This document shows, one piece after another, positions 11,392 to 22,700 of a DNA stretch of 64,000 nt; position 1 is the stretch's first letter; the number at the start of each line of letters is the position of its first letter. The notes below the pieces were generated by a model. It had not been told where the DNA came from and ran no database searches. It worked only from the letters and a program-made list of their open reading frames with translations. The DNA is taken from positions 7,546,829 to 7,610,828 of the forward strand of contig NW_002060946.1 in the NCBI RefSeq assembly GCF_000150275.1, given 5' to 3'. The translations under genes were made by a program, and so were the position numbers. This DNA comes from Trichoplax adhaerens (taxonomy: Eukaryota > Placozoa > Uniplacotomia > Trichoplacea > Trichoplacidae).

Positions 11392-12142
11392 TCAAGAGGC
11401 TTGAACGATTGCTGGCGAGTTTAAATTTTTTCTACTCTGAATCATTATTGGCTGCATACTATACGTTGGTTGTTGCTGAATTAGTATTGACTGAATACTG
11501 TCGTAACTTAATGGCTTCTGAAGAATAGTAGGTTGAGTAATATAAATTGGTTGCTAAATATCTGAGGTTGTCAATTGTTGTGAAGTAGGTATTGAACTAG
11601 AGGTACTGATGGGCTACAAAGCTTCGGTGGAGATATTTGAATTTCTTTGTGGATTTGAAATAATAGCAAGAGGAATTGATTCGCTACTTAATGACTGATT
11701 AGTATGAGCAGCAGGATGAAAATTAGGACGCTGCTGAATCGTAGACTCTATCACTCCACCATCATGTTGGGGCTGACTTTGAGAAAATGCTGAATTATTC
11801 TCGGAACGATGTTCATCAGCAGATATATCGATATCTCTACTGTTTTGATTCGTTTCAATAGCAGTGGATGATTCTCCGTCAATTTGAAATTCTTGTGGTG
11901 TAGGTGTATTATCATTAATTTGATTTGGGGAGTCATTATGATATCTTATTGATGATAGTCGATAGAACTACAGTCGCCGAATGGTCATTATTTTCTGAAG
12001 AACGTATTGTTGGAAATGTGGAATTGTAACTTGGTGGCCTTTGACGATTCTTCGTTGATTGAGCGGCAGAACTATTTTCTAATGTATTTTCACTTCCATA
12101 AGATAATTCATGTGAGGTAGGGATAGAATCCATTTCTGCCAT
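11392..12142 (-). pseudogene. Broken Q-rich N-terminal extension of scramblase B
   Basis: The frame of gene B continues upstream as low-complexity Gln/Ser/Asn-rich coding-like sequence to about 11960. It is cut by TGA at 11392-11394, TAG at 11554-11556 and TAG at 11614-11616. Farther up, an ATG frame opens at 12142 (MAEMDSIPTSHELSYGSEN) and runs in a different phase to about 11936, so one frameshift lies near 11940-11990. A short intron ending at a TGTAG acceptor there could explain the shift, but not the three stops. The simplest reading is a decayed extended N-terminus. If introns span the stops, the region may still be expressed. Confidence 0.65.
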
Positions 12143-12556
12143 CTTAAGTACGGTACTTTATGGACTTATGTTGATTTCATTCCATGGCGTTATTCATTAT
12201 AATACTGTTAGTTATATTTATATGACGTGCTTATGCCCCTGAAATTTTTTAGACGTTCTAGATTAATTATTGATTAGTAGAGGTAGTTACTCAATTGTTA
12301 TATTTAGAAGTCTATAATGCCTGCAAGGTGGCAAACATATGTTGATCATTTAGTAGTTATCTAAATTGGCTCTATCTACTATTGTCTGTTAATTTATCGT
12401 TTCTTTTTGATACCAGCTTATAACGTAATACTTTGGAGGAATTTGAATTCTATATTTTATTTCGAACATCAGTTTATTCGATGCCTACATGCTGACTAGC
12501 CAGTCAGCGTCGGTATCTTAAATAATCAGTACCAAAAATGAGTGCGAGCACAAGTA

Positions 12557-13242
12557 TGACAAACTGTGCTATAAATTAGGTATGATTGATAGCGTCGAGA
12601 GTGTATCCGTTATTAAAGTTCAAGTTGGGTAATTTGAAGCTCTTATACATTGTATTAAAGCATTCCTCTTCACGTTAAGCTTCATACCCAAACTCATAGA
12701 TCTTATATTCGTACTCCTTACTCTGCCAATTAATTAACTATTACATGTCCTGATACAATCTACGCTACTAAGAAGATTTTAGTTAAATCGTAGAATTTCG
12801 TAGCTGGCAAAGAATATGTCTTAATATCAGCTTTCGTTCGTGAGACATCTATACGCTAGGAATTAATTAATCAACTAAGAGCGTTCCGTTAAGAGGGGAG
12901 TACCAATGCAGATGGACTTTACAATATTTATCTGTGAAACTATACTAATTACATCATGAAATACGTCACATTAGAGTTACCTCATGTAATACCGGTAAAT
13001 AAATTTAAAAGAGAATATAATGCACCGTATACTATGTGCAGTAATGACCTGTTTCGAGCTTATATGCAATTATAAAATAATTTTTACATTTATTGCACTA
13101 AGCATAGTCAATTATGTTATACTAAATCAAGTCGACTATAACTAACGACGATTATTATTAGCCATTACTCGCTGAAATAGCATGTAGTCCTGTTAAAATC
13201 CAAAATAATATATCATTATAATAATTTATATTAAGATTACGG
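12557..13242 (-). repeat. Inverted duplication, arm 2 (3' end and flank of scramblase A)
   Basis: This is the partner of 2856-3548 in opposite orientation. It contains the last intron edge, terminal exon and 3' flank of scramblase A, including an AATAAA (minus strand, 13094-13089) 48 nt after the stop. Differences are scattered single bases and small indels. This arm is probably the source because it sits in a complete gene. Confidence 0.93.
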
Positions 13243-16072
13243 ACAGCTGAATAGTTTGTACTCCTGCTATTAATTGAACACTTACGATCAAGATGCCAGC
13301 TCCCATCATGAGTGCTTTGTTTTTTACATCGAGATCCATCGGAACTGCTCCAAATAGTGTCAAACGAAATAATATTTACAGTAAGCAACGTAAACAAGCT
13401 AGAACATGTGATATTTTTAATGGTAATTGCAGATTATTTCTAAATTATATATAACGACTAGCTAATAATGTACTATAAAAATAGATTGTAATCGATTTAA
13501 TAAAATTTTTATCGACATTTTATCAAATAACAACCATAGGCCTGTACAGTATTTATTATTAAATAACAAGTAAAATAGGTTTTATCAATAATTTTGATTT
13601 AGCTTTCTTAGAACTTGTATGATTAGCTAAAGGCTACTAATTATAGAATTATGTCATATCTACCACTAATCAAATATATATTCTAATAATAGCAAACTTT
13701 GCTACTTACAGTTGATATCTAAACGATCTTGGCTAACTACAGATCGCATTCCAGACCAACCCTTAACAATTGAACCCACGTTTTGACCATCAGTATCAAC
13801 AACCTGCAGGAATGGATCAGTTTTTAATATAATTTTATCGAAGCATGTCGCTAGAACTACAGTAAATTAAGGCGAAAACTCTCTTAGCAGACAATATTTA
13901 GCTTTCAATTATAGTATAGCATTTGTAATGTAGCTTGATGAACATGTACTGCTTGGATATATTACTTTATTTATGATAGTCTTGAAAGGATAGATAGTTT
14001 AACATACTGTAGACATGTACAACCTGAAAAAGCATTCGATTAAAGTAGCTGAAATTATCTATCTCATGATATAATAATTAATTAATTAATAATGTATATT
14101 ATGGTAAAAATATTAAAATTTTGTAATTCCTACATCAAACGTATAGTTTGTTCTTTGCATGCAAGCGCATACTCCAAATGGACCATTGACGTTAAAGATT
14201 TTATTCTTTTCAGTATCCAAAACTTGAAATTTTGGTCCAATTCTTGCAGTCCTATCGACAATAGGAAGACACCGTTACATAATCTAATCGCAATCATGGA
14301 ATTATTATAAATATCTAAAACTTTATTATTTATGAGTAATATCATACTTGGATATTTGTAGAACAGTGATTTAACTATACAGTCTAAGCGAAATTATGTA
14401 CGGTCCATATTCATGACAGTAATCAGGTCATAATGTGGTAAATCAAAGAAACTATGTCCTTACTGACGAATGGAGCCAATTGCATTGCCGGTCGGTGATT
14501 CTATCGTCATATCTTCCATGCAGTCTGTGAAACAACAACAGCAGCAGCAGAGTCCACAGCGATATGGTCGGGAGTAATGCATAACTTCTTTATCGTTAGC
14601 GTCAAGTATCTTCATGTGAAAGAGACGAGAACAGCAATTGCAGCTGAATGGAGTCGGCACTATAATTAAAAGGTAATCATTATAATGCATTATTTTTAAA
14701 TTAAATGCAACATGTTATCATTATTATTTTAATAGAGCGACCAGCCCAGTAAAGACGAATTTAAATTCTTATAGATAAGTCTGTAGATAAATTAGTGTAC
14801 TGATATGTTTAGTCCATCAGGATTCAGTACAATTAGTGACTGTCCCTAGAAGTAACTATCATATAGAGTATTTTTATCATAACGAACAATACGATCGTAT
14901 GTGTATGGGATCCTTCACAATTTTATAACGATGTTGTTGGAATAAGACTGCAGTAAAAGATGCTCTTGACAGACTTTTTTATTCGCAAGTTTTCTAACAT
15001 TTCAATATCGTAGCGTATCAAATTTCTAAATTTGTGCTTTACAGTAACTAGCGGAATATTTCTTATAGAAACACAATAAGTGAAACGTTAGGAAAGTTTA
15101 TAGCAAAGTCTTTGAATATAAAGCAAAATAAATCTCTGATGTTGTGTTTTATGTTTAATTATTTAATTAAAAGTAGTATTTGTGAATATTTATCTGATCG
15201 GCTAGATTACTATCGATGTCATAAGTTTATCGTTCAACCTTGTCAACCAACGAGCAATGGACGTCTTATTTATTCAAGAACAATGCTTAAATGTAGCTCA
15301 TGTAACCGATGTAGTTTACCTTCAGCAAGAAAGAAGACTTCCTGGCCGAACTTATTCTTCGCATCATAACGATTGGCCATATCTATTCCTCTCATTACTG
15401 TTGATAACATCGCAGATAATAAAGATTAGCATTAATATTGAAGAATTGTTATTAGTACAATATAAGCGAATAAGGATCGCTTAAGTGGAAGCAGATCCAT
15501 AAGAAGAATGAACTATTGGAAGATATTACTGTATTGCATTGCTAATACGATCGGTTCATTATTATTATTCTATAACACATTGTTTCTAACTGCTATGATG
15601 ATGATGCGATATCTCAAGTCTTACATTCTACGATATTGAGTCTCTGCATAATAATAATTTGATCAAGCTGTGTTAAACATTCTAGGCCTGGTGGACAGCT
15701 AGGCGATGGTGGTGGCGGCATCATCCATTGCATCTGCTGCTGCTGCTGCTGTAGTCCCATCAAAGCCAAATTTGGTACTTCAGTAGCTCTATAGGCAGCA
15801 GTACCAGGTTGATGTAATGTTACTTGATTCATTTGCAATGGCGCTGGATTATTCATCATTAAGGGTGGGTTCGCCATCGATGGATTGGCAGGATACGGTG
15901 GATTGGCTGGATTGTAGGGTGGGTTCGCCATCGATGGATTAGCTGGATAAGGTGGATTGACTGGATTGTAGCCAAGCGGTTGTTGAGTAATAGGCAGAGG
16001 AGGAGGAGGAGGATTATAATTATCATTATCCGTTGGCACAGGCCCTTTGGTATCTTCACTGGGAGCTTCCAT
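13142..16072 (-). CDS. Phospholipid scramblase (gene A), complete
   Basis: Seven exons give 346 residues: 16072-15625, 15397-15320, 14659-14464, 14251-14134, 13803-13710, 13344-13286, 13189-13142. The ATG at 16072 opens a Pro/Gln-rich leader with duplicated NPPYPANPSMA blocks and a Gln run (LQQQQQQMQW). The scramblase domain starts at CPPGLECLTQLDQIIIMQRL. It continues with YDAKNKFGQEVFFLAE, a poly-Cys motif CGLCCCCCC (the expected palmitoylation site) and FQVLDTEKNKIFNVNGPFG. The last parts are VGSIVKGWSGM and the C-terminal membrane segment PMDLDVKNKALMMGAGILI followed by DYMLFQRVMANNNRR. Ca2+-activated family members randomise plasma-membrane lipids, although some act mainly in signalling. 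The calcium-loop aspartates are only partly kept (SQDRLDINFPMD). The gene is head-to-head with NOMO, 639 bp apart. It is the best preserved of four related loci here. Splice choices agree with paralogue B. Confidence 0.92.
15863..15970 (-). repeat. 54 bp in-frame duplication in scramblase A leader
   Basis: Two 54 bp copies encode the repeated NPPYPANPSMAN block. The period of 18 codons preserves the frame. Such Pro-rich leaders in scramblases bind SH3 or WW domains in other animals. Confidence 0.85.
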
Positions 16073-16711
16073 GGATAGTTGTAGCCGTACGTGTCTATCT
16101 TCACTTCTTTAATGACAGAGATGAATACTGATTTTAGATTGGACTTTTTGATTTGATCAGGCAATCCAATGCAAGCCAATAACTCCAACTGGATGATGAG
16201 AAAAGATCCGTACTGCTATTTTTATTTATATATAATTACTGTATACTTTAGTACTATAATTCAATACAGTACAGTACAGTATATTCGACGTCAGGGCGTG
16301 GTGCGAGGGATCAGCCTCCACCCTTTAATAACTATTATACTGTACTGTACTCAACGTCTGCCTAAAGTTTGCGCAGACGCAGTATACGATAACCAGAGGC
16401 TTGTAATGGTAGAAATATTCTTCTTCTTAACCCTTTCATTTGCGCAGCCGCGAGAATGGATTCCATCCATCCAATACACAATATGGTGAACAGTAGTCAA
16501 AACGTCTCTGCCTCGACCCCATGGTGTTGGTTGTACAGTATGAGGATTGGATGACAGGGATCCGGTAGTCCCTCAGTCCGAGCGCAATTCAAACGGATCA
16601 TGTGGAACATGTTCTAAAGGTACGCACTTAGGTGGACACAAGGGCTTTGATCTTGCTCAAGCTGGCACTCAATCCTTACCTTTCACATTGGCAGAAAAGC
16701 ACCAGTAAAAG
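16073..16711. promoter_or_regulatory. Divergent intergenic region, scramblase A / NOMO
   Basis: These 639 bp separate two start codons pointing away from each other and so must hold both promoters. About 16260-16345 carries short TACAGTAC/TACTGTAC palindromes, the same motif as the satellite field before COPA. No TATA box can be assigned with confidence. Confidence 0.5.
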
Positions 16712-19700
16712 ATGAAAACGACTGGTGTTTACCCTTTCTCTTTAATATTACTAACATTGTGTTATGTTTCTTGCCAAAATGATGTTCTCATCGGTTGTGG
16801 TGGCTTTGTCAAGTCGGATATTGATATCGATTACACTCAAGTTAAGGTACGCGCATCAGATACTAGAGGTACAATGGCACCAGCACGATGGATGTAATAC
16901 GACAGATTCTAAATCTCTTCACCATAATGCCTCCAAAATGAGTCTCAAATAGAATATTCAAGTCATTTCAGTTCACAAAAATATTAATTATGACTTGACT
17001 ATGATTGACTAAACTGATGATTGAATTGGACTGTCTGTCGTTTCTTGAATATGGTTCTAATCCTTTCTTATGTTAAGATTGATGCGTATACTTGACTATA
17101 GTACGCGTAATCGTAATCATGGTGACAGAATGTCCATGATATTTGAGTAGGACTGTAAAAATAGCACTAATGAAACACGCTTTGAACTGAAATTTAGAAT
17201 TTTCCTGTAATTCCTCTATAATCTATCGTTATTATAATCTAACCTACTACTGTAAATGGGATGATGATTGGCAAGAATGATAATGATGTGCATACGTACT
17301 GTTTTGCAATGTTCATTGGCCATTGTAGCAAATAGACTATCTTGAATGCAAGAGGAAAAATGTCGTACCTAGCCATAGCACAGAAATGTTGTTTTGAACG
17401 TTATAATTTTCCGATACTATCCTTTAAGATCATGTGAATTTTATGCTGGCTAGCTGGCTATAGCGGCATTAACATGCACTCGTTATCTGTTACAAATTAG
17501 CTTAAGCTCAATCGACACGGTCTTATTTCACAAGGTCGTATGATGAATCTTGCAGATTTACAAGGCTATGGAATTTAGATAAATGTTGCAAGTTAACTCC
17601 TAATTTATGAACCAGCTACCTATAATTATAGCCTTATGCATGTATGAACGTAATAATACATGCGAACATGTATTATTTCATACTAGTGCTGAGTATACTT
17701 CCAAATATGAAATTTCTGTATATTATGTATTACGTGTAGTAAACTGCACAATAATTCAAGTTCAGTTTTGCACTATTATAAAGAAAACATTTACGTGGAA
17801 TAATGTATAGTTGCTAGACTTGTTTGCTATCTATGTTCAATAAATGCAATAAGTATTATCTGGTTGAGGTTTGCAACCACTTGTAAATCTATCATAACAA
17901 TTCAAGTTTCTATTCGTTTTCATAGGTCCAGTTGATCACCAAATATGGTAGTGTTAAAGATGAAATTGCTTGTGCTCCTACTAGCGGCTATTTTATGATA
18001 CCTATCTATGATAAGGTAAATTGTTCACAGTAGTGTAAAGCTCTGAAATTCTAGTCGTACGCGTATGTGTTTAGCTAATAGCACTCGCTATTTCACATAC
18101 CGGTAGTATTACGTTGACAATAATAATGAGTAAGCTTCTGTTATTGTGGCATTTACAGCGAATTGCTTCTTCTTTTTAGGGAGAATTTACCTTGAAGGTC
18201 TCTCCACCACAAAATTGGGATTTTGGTAATTATCTTCATATCAATCGGATCAATTATCAGTCAGAGACTTTTATGTATTACATTTAAAATAAGTCATGGC
18301 TTTTTGCGTTAAAGATATCTTCGATAATTATCACATTATTGAGTAATTGCTGAATTTACTAATATATTATGACAATTTAGTATATGCGTGACAAATAGGA
18401 TTAGCATCACGACTTTAAAGCAATATTATACGTTATACAAGTGCCTGTAACTCTCGATTTTTTCTATCAATTCAAGAACTTTCCTTACAACTTCTTATTA
18501 GTGACTTGATACTACCGATTTCGTTTGATGGTTATTGAATATTACGCTTTACAACTGGATTATCGCCTTATCTATATGCTTTACCGCATTATTAGCTATC
18601 GTTAAACAGTATTTTTTTGTCCTTTATCCTTATTGAAATTGTAGATCCAACCGAAATCAAATTAAACATAGACGGGAAGACAGATCCTTGTAGCAATAAT
18701 CGTGATATCAATTTTACGTTCAAGGGCATTACGATAACTGGCAGGGTACGTCCATTTACATACTCGAAATAGCTTCAGTAGTGATTTGATACCTTGTACT
18801 TTATTCTTGCCACACTATTATCAATGAAAATGAGGAACAAGAACCCTTCCTAATTTACCTTAAATCTTTTTATAGATTCTTAGTGAAGGTCTCATGGATG
18901 GTCCAGCTGGTGTCGCTGTGACCCTAAGTCAAGGCGGTAAGACATTCCTTAGCTCTGTAACTATATTATCTATCATTTTGGATTTATAGTTACTGTTTTC
19001 ATTCAATAGATACCGTTGTTCAAACAACAAAATCTACCGATGGCGGAAGGTGAACATGGAGTTTTCTTGTCTTTCTTAGTTTAAACGTTATAAAAACTTT
19101 TTGCATACTTTGGCTTCATGTACCTACTTTGTTATATTGCTTTGAAGCTGACTACTCGATCAGTGTTTAAATTATCCTTAACTTCTAGCTTATTTTTAAC
19201 AGATATGTGTTTCATCAAGTCAAGCCTGGTCATTATGAAATTAAGACTAGCCATGATAAATGGACATTTTCTAAAGTTAGTTTCAATCTTCATATGTTCA
19301 TAATATTGAATAATATTGGTGGTTAAAAGTACATGTATTAAAAGAGTTGTTATTTCTCGTATTTAAAGTCGCAAACGACCATTGATGCCAAAATTGGAAG
19401 CACCAGTGTAACCGAAGATATGATTATCTCGGGATATGACGTTCAGGTAAGTACCAGTCGTGGTTATTGAAAGCATCTACCATTCACTTTCCATTAATGG
19501 CACATGTTAGTGTGCATCAGTCTGGCACCATTTCTAGTTAGAAATAAAAGGTTACTTTGTAATATACTACGACTTAGGCTGACGTAATGAGCGATGGATT
19601 GCCTATCCAAGGTGTTCGATTTTTCCTGTATCAAGTCGATTCAAAAGTATATACGATCATAAAATTAACTTCTACTCAGTGTACCAAACGGAGTCTTTAA

Positions 19701-22700
19701 TTTTCACCCCATCTTACAAACATTATGATCTCTTTTATAGGGAAAAGTGACTGAATGTGATTCAATTGAAAAAAATCTGGCTACCCCAGGTCAAATTAAT
19801 GGATTATCTCCTCTTTGTTATCGGATTTCGGATCAGCAAGGGTTGGTTAATTTTCCTTCCCTTCCACCTGGACAGTATATTTTGGTAAGCATTTGTGACA
19901 GTCAGTAAAATCTGTATCCAAAACTTATGCAGTACATTTTCAATTGCTAGGTTCCTTATTACCGAAGTGAAGAAATCGTATTTGATGTTGTACCTGCTCA
20001 AGTACCCGTAACCGTTGCGAGTAGTAGTGTTAAAATTCAGGTAGGAGTAGTTACATTTATGGAGGTTGCGTGTATATCATATTGATTTTCATCTATTCTT
20101 ATTGTAAAGCCAAATTTTCAAGTGCACGGTTTTACTATTGGTGGTCGCGTGCTAGCTTATCGAGAGGTAACGTTGCGATTAATGGTCGCTATCTAATAAA
20201 CATTGATTGATATGTTAATATTAACGTTAACGACTGCATGTGCCATGTAGGGAAAAGGTATAGTTGATGCTTCTATTCAAATCAATGGGAAACCTGTTAC
20301 TTCTACTGGTAAAGATGGGAAATACTTGCTTGTCAATGTAACCAGTGGGACTTACACGATTACGGTAGAAGATACAAATTAATAAATTATTCTATTAGCA
20401 AAATATCCCTTTATTTCTTTAAGATTGCATTACATGCTTATATTTCTATTGTTTTTATTCGCTTCATTTACAGGTTAGTAAGCCTTATTATTTTTTTGAA
20501 CCCTTTGTGACGAAAATAACTCCTAGTACACCTGCCCTAGAAGATATCGTAGCAACAAGGTGACCCTTGATTCAAACATTTTGTACAAATTTTTGGGTAT
20601 GATAATCTGCGTTATACTTTATTAAAGCAGTTCATTTCATATATATTTATTTTTCCCTAGATACAATTTATGTGGATTAATCGAAATTACTGATTTACCT
20701 AACGAGGTTATGAAGGTATAATGATTATTGATTGCTCAGAAAGCACCATTGCACAAATACACTCGGAATGAAAATTTAAAATAATCCTATCTCAATAATT
20801 TTCTTGGATTTTGCATACGTCTGGGTTAGAGTAAAAAACGAAAAGTGAATATGTCTCCTGTTGGAAGTAAAAGCACTGAGGTTACAATTTTATCCAATGA
20901 AAATGGTTCATTTTGCTTCCAAGTTTCTCCCGGCGAATATATCGTAAAGGTATGCATGATAGTTTTATTGTAATAGATTGATGGAAAACCAGTACATCCT
21001 TTTGTAGAATTATGATGCAGTTTTTATCATTCTTGGTTTCATGATATATGCTTTCATTCCAAGGCTGTACCGGATGATGATGATAAAAGCAAAGGTGTCA
21101 TGTTTACGCCACCGAGTAAGCAGGTGACAGTCAAAGACGAGCCAGTTTTTGGTGTTAAATTTGGCCAATTTAAGACTACCGTTAGCGGCAAGGTTAAATT
21201 CTTAGGTACGTACATATAATCTACAGTGGTAATTAATATAGAATTGCCTGACAGGCGTAGATTAGGATTTACGAGCTTATTGTTTTTTACTGTAGAGGGA
21301 TTTCATGGTAATAAAGACACTACCATATATTTACGGGATACAGAACGATCAGGACATGTTCACCAAGCTGTTGCGGTTAGTTAGCCTGTCTAAATAATAT
21401 TGTTTACATTGCGTACCAAATGTCAGCCCGGCTGATTCTTACAAAGTCCTTGCATGTGATCGTCATTACTTGTTTACTTTAGAAATTAACTGGTGATAAC
21501 TTGGTTGCTCAATTCATATTTGAAGACGTTTTACCTGGAAAATACAATGGTAATTTTAGCTTTCTTTGTAGTAGTTGTACATTTTCTTTGTAATTTTCAT
21601 TATTGATTAACTGTTTACAACACGATTAAATCTGTTAGCTGCCGTTACACGGAAAGACGTATGCTGGAAATCAGAGGAGCTACCTTTCACCGTACTGGAT
21701 AATGATATCGATGGTATACAATTTGAACAGAATGGCTTTGTTCTTAGTGCTGTTACATCGCATTCGTTTTACGCGGTAGGGTAGAAAGTTTGTTGCCTGA
21801 GGTTACTGTAATGATCGCCAGAGAAACTTTTTTATGCCTGTATTTCCTGTCATATTACAGTATTATTCTTCGGAGGGCGATAAAGAGAAGACTGAATGCA
21901 AATTTAACAAAGGCTTGAATAGGATGTGCTTACCAAATGCCGGTACGTTGAATGTTCACTTCTATTTTCGTTAAGTGATGGAACGTTTTATAAAATAGTT
22001 TGGTAATAAATATATAGGACGATATGAGATATCACCAGCAAGTTGTTATATCTTCCAGCAAAATGAATATTCGTATGATACGTAAGTGAAAATGAATAAA
22101 TAATACTAAGTACCTAAACAACTTAGCTATATTCTAAAACTCGTTAGTCTTGCAATTAAATGTACCACTGTTTCATCAAATCTAAAATTATATTTTCAGG
22201 ACTTCGACCTCAACTTTGAGTATGACTGCAGTTGATTATAGAGTAATTGGTTCGGTAATTTCATTCGCAGATGCCAAAGATATCATGATAAAAATAAAGT
22301 AAAGTTTAATATTTCAGATGAAACTCATTTAACAAATGTTACCTTGAGTCGTGAAGGGTAGTTCCTTTCAGCGATCTATCGACTACTATTGATACCCTTT
22401 ATTGCTTTAACAGATTTACAAATAAAGAAAAAGAAGATATTGTTCTAGGGCCGTTAGAGGCTAGACCTCTCGGTCAATTGTTAAAATTTGACTTCCAATT
22501 TATTTTGAGGTTAGTTTGCCTGCTACCCGTGACAGTTATTTCTCCATACGTTCTCTCTCTCTCGCTCTCTTGAATATAAATAAGTTATGCTTTTTAATTA
22601 AACTTGCAGGCCTGGCGATAGCGTATCCGTATTACCGTCTTCGGAGACACTTCTATTTGATCCATCAAAGATTGACTTTACTTTAAATGAAGGTATGCCA

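Noticed and set aside
15859..16188. 109-codon minus frame with a natural ATG upstream of scramblase A
   Set aside because: It overlaps the scramblase leader in another phase and becomes poly-Ile/Leu and repeat-derived; the scramblase frame explains the conservation.
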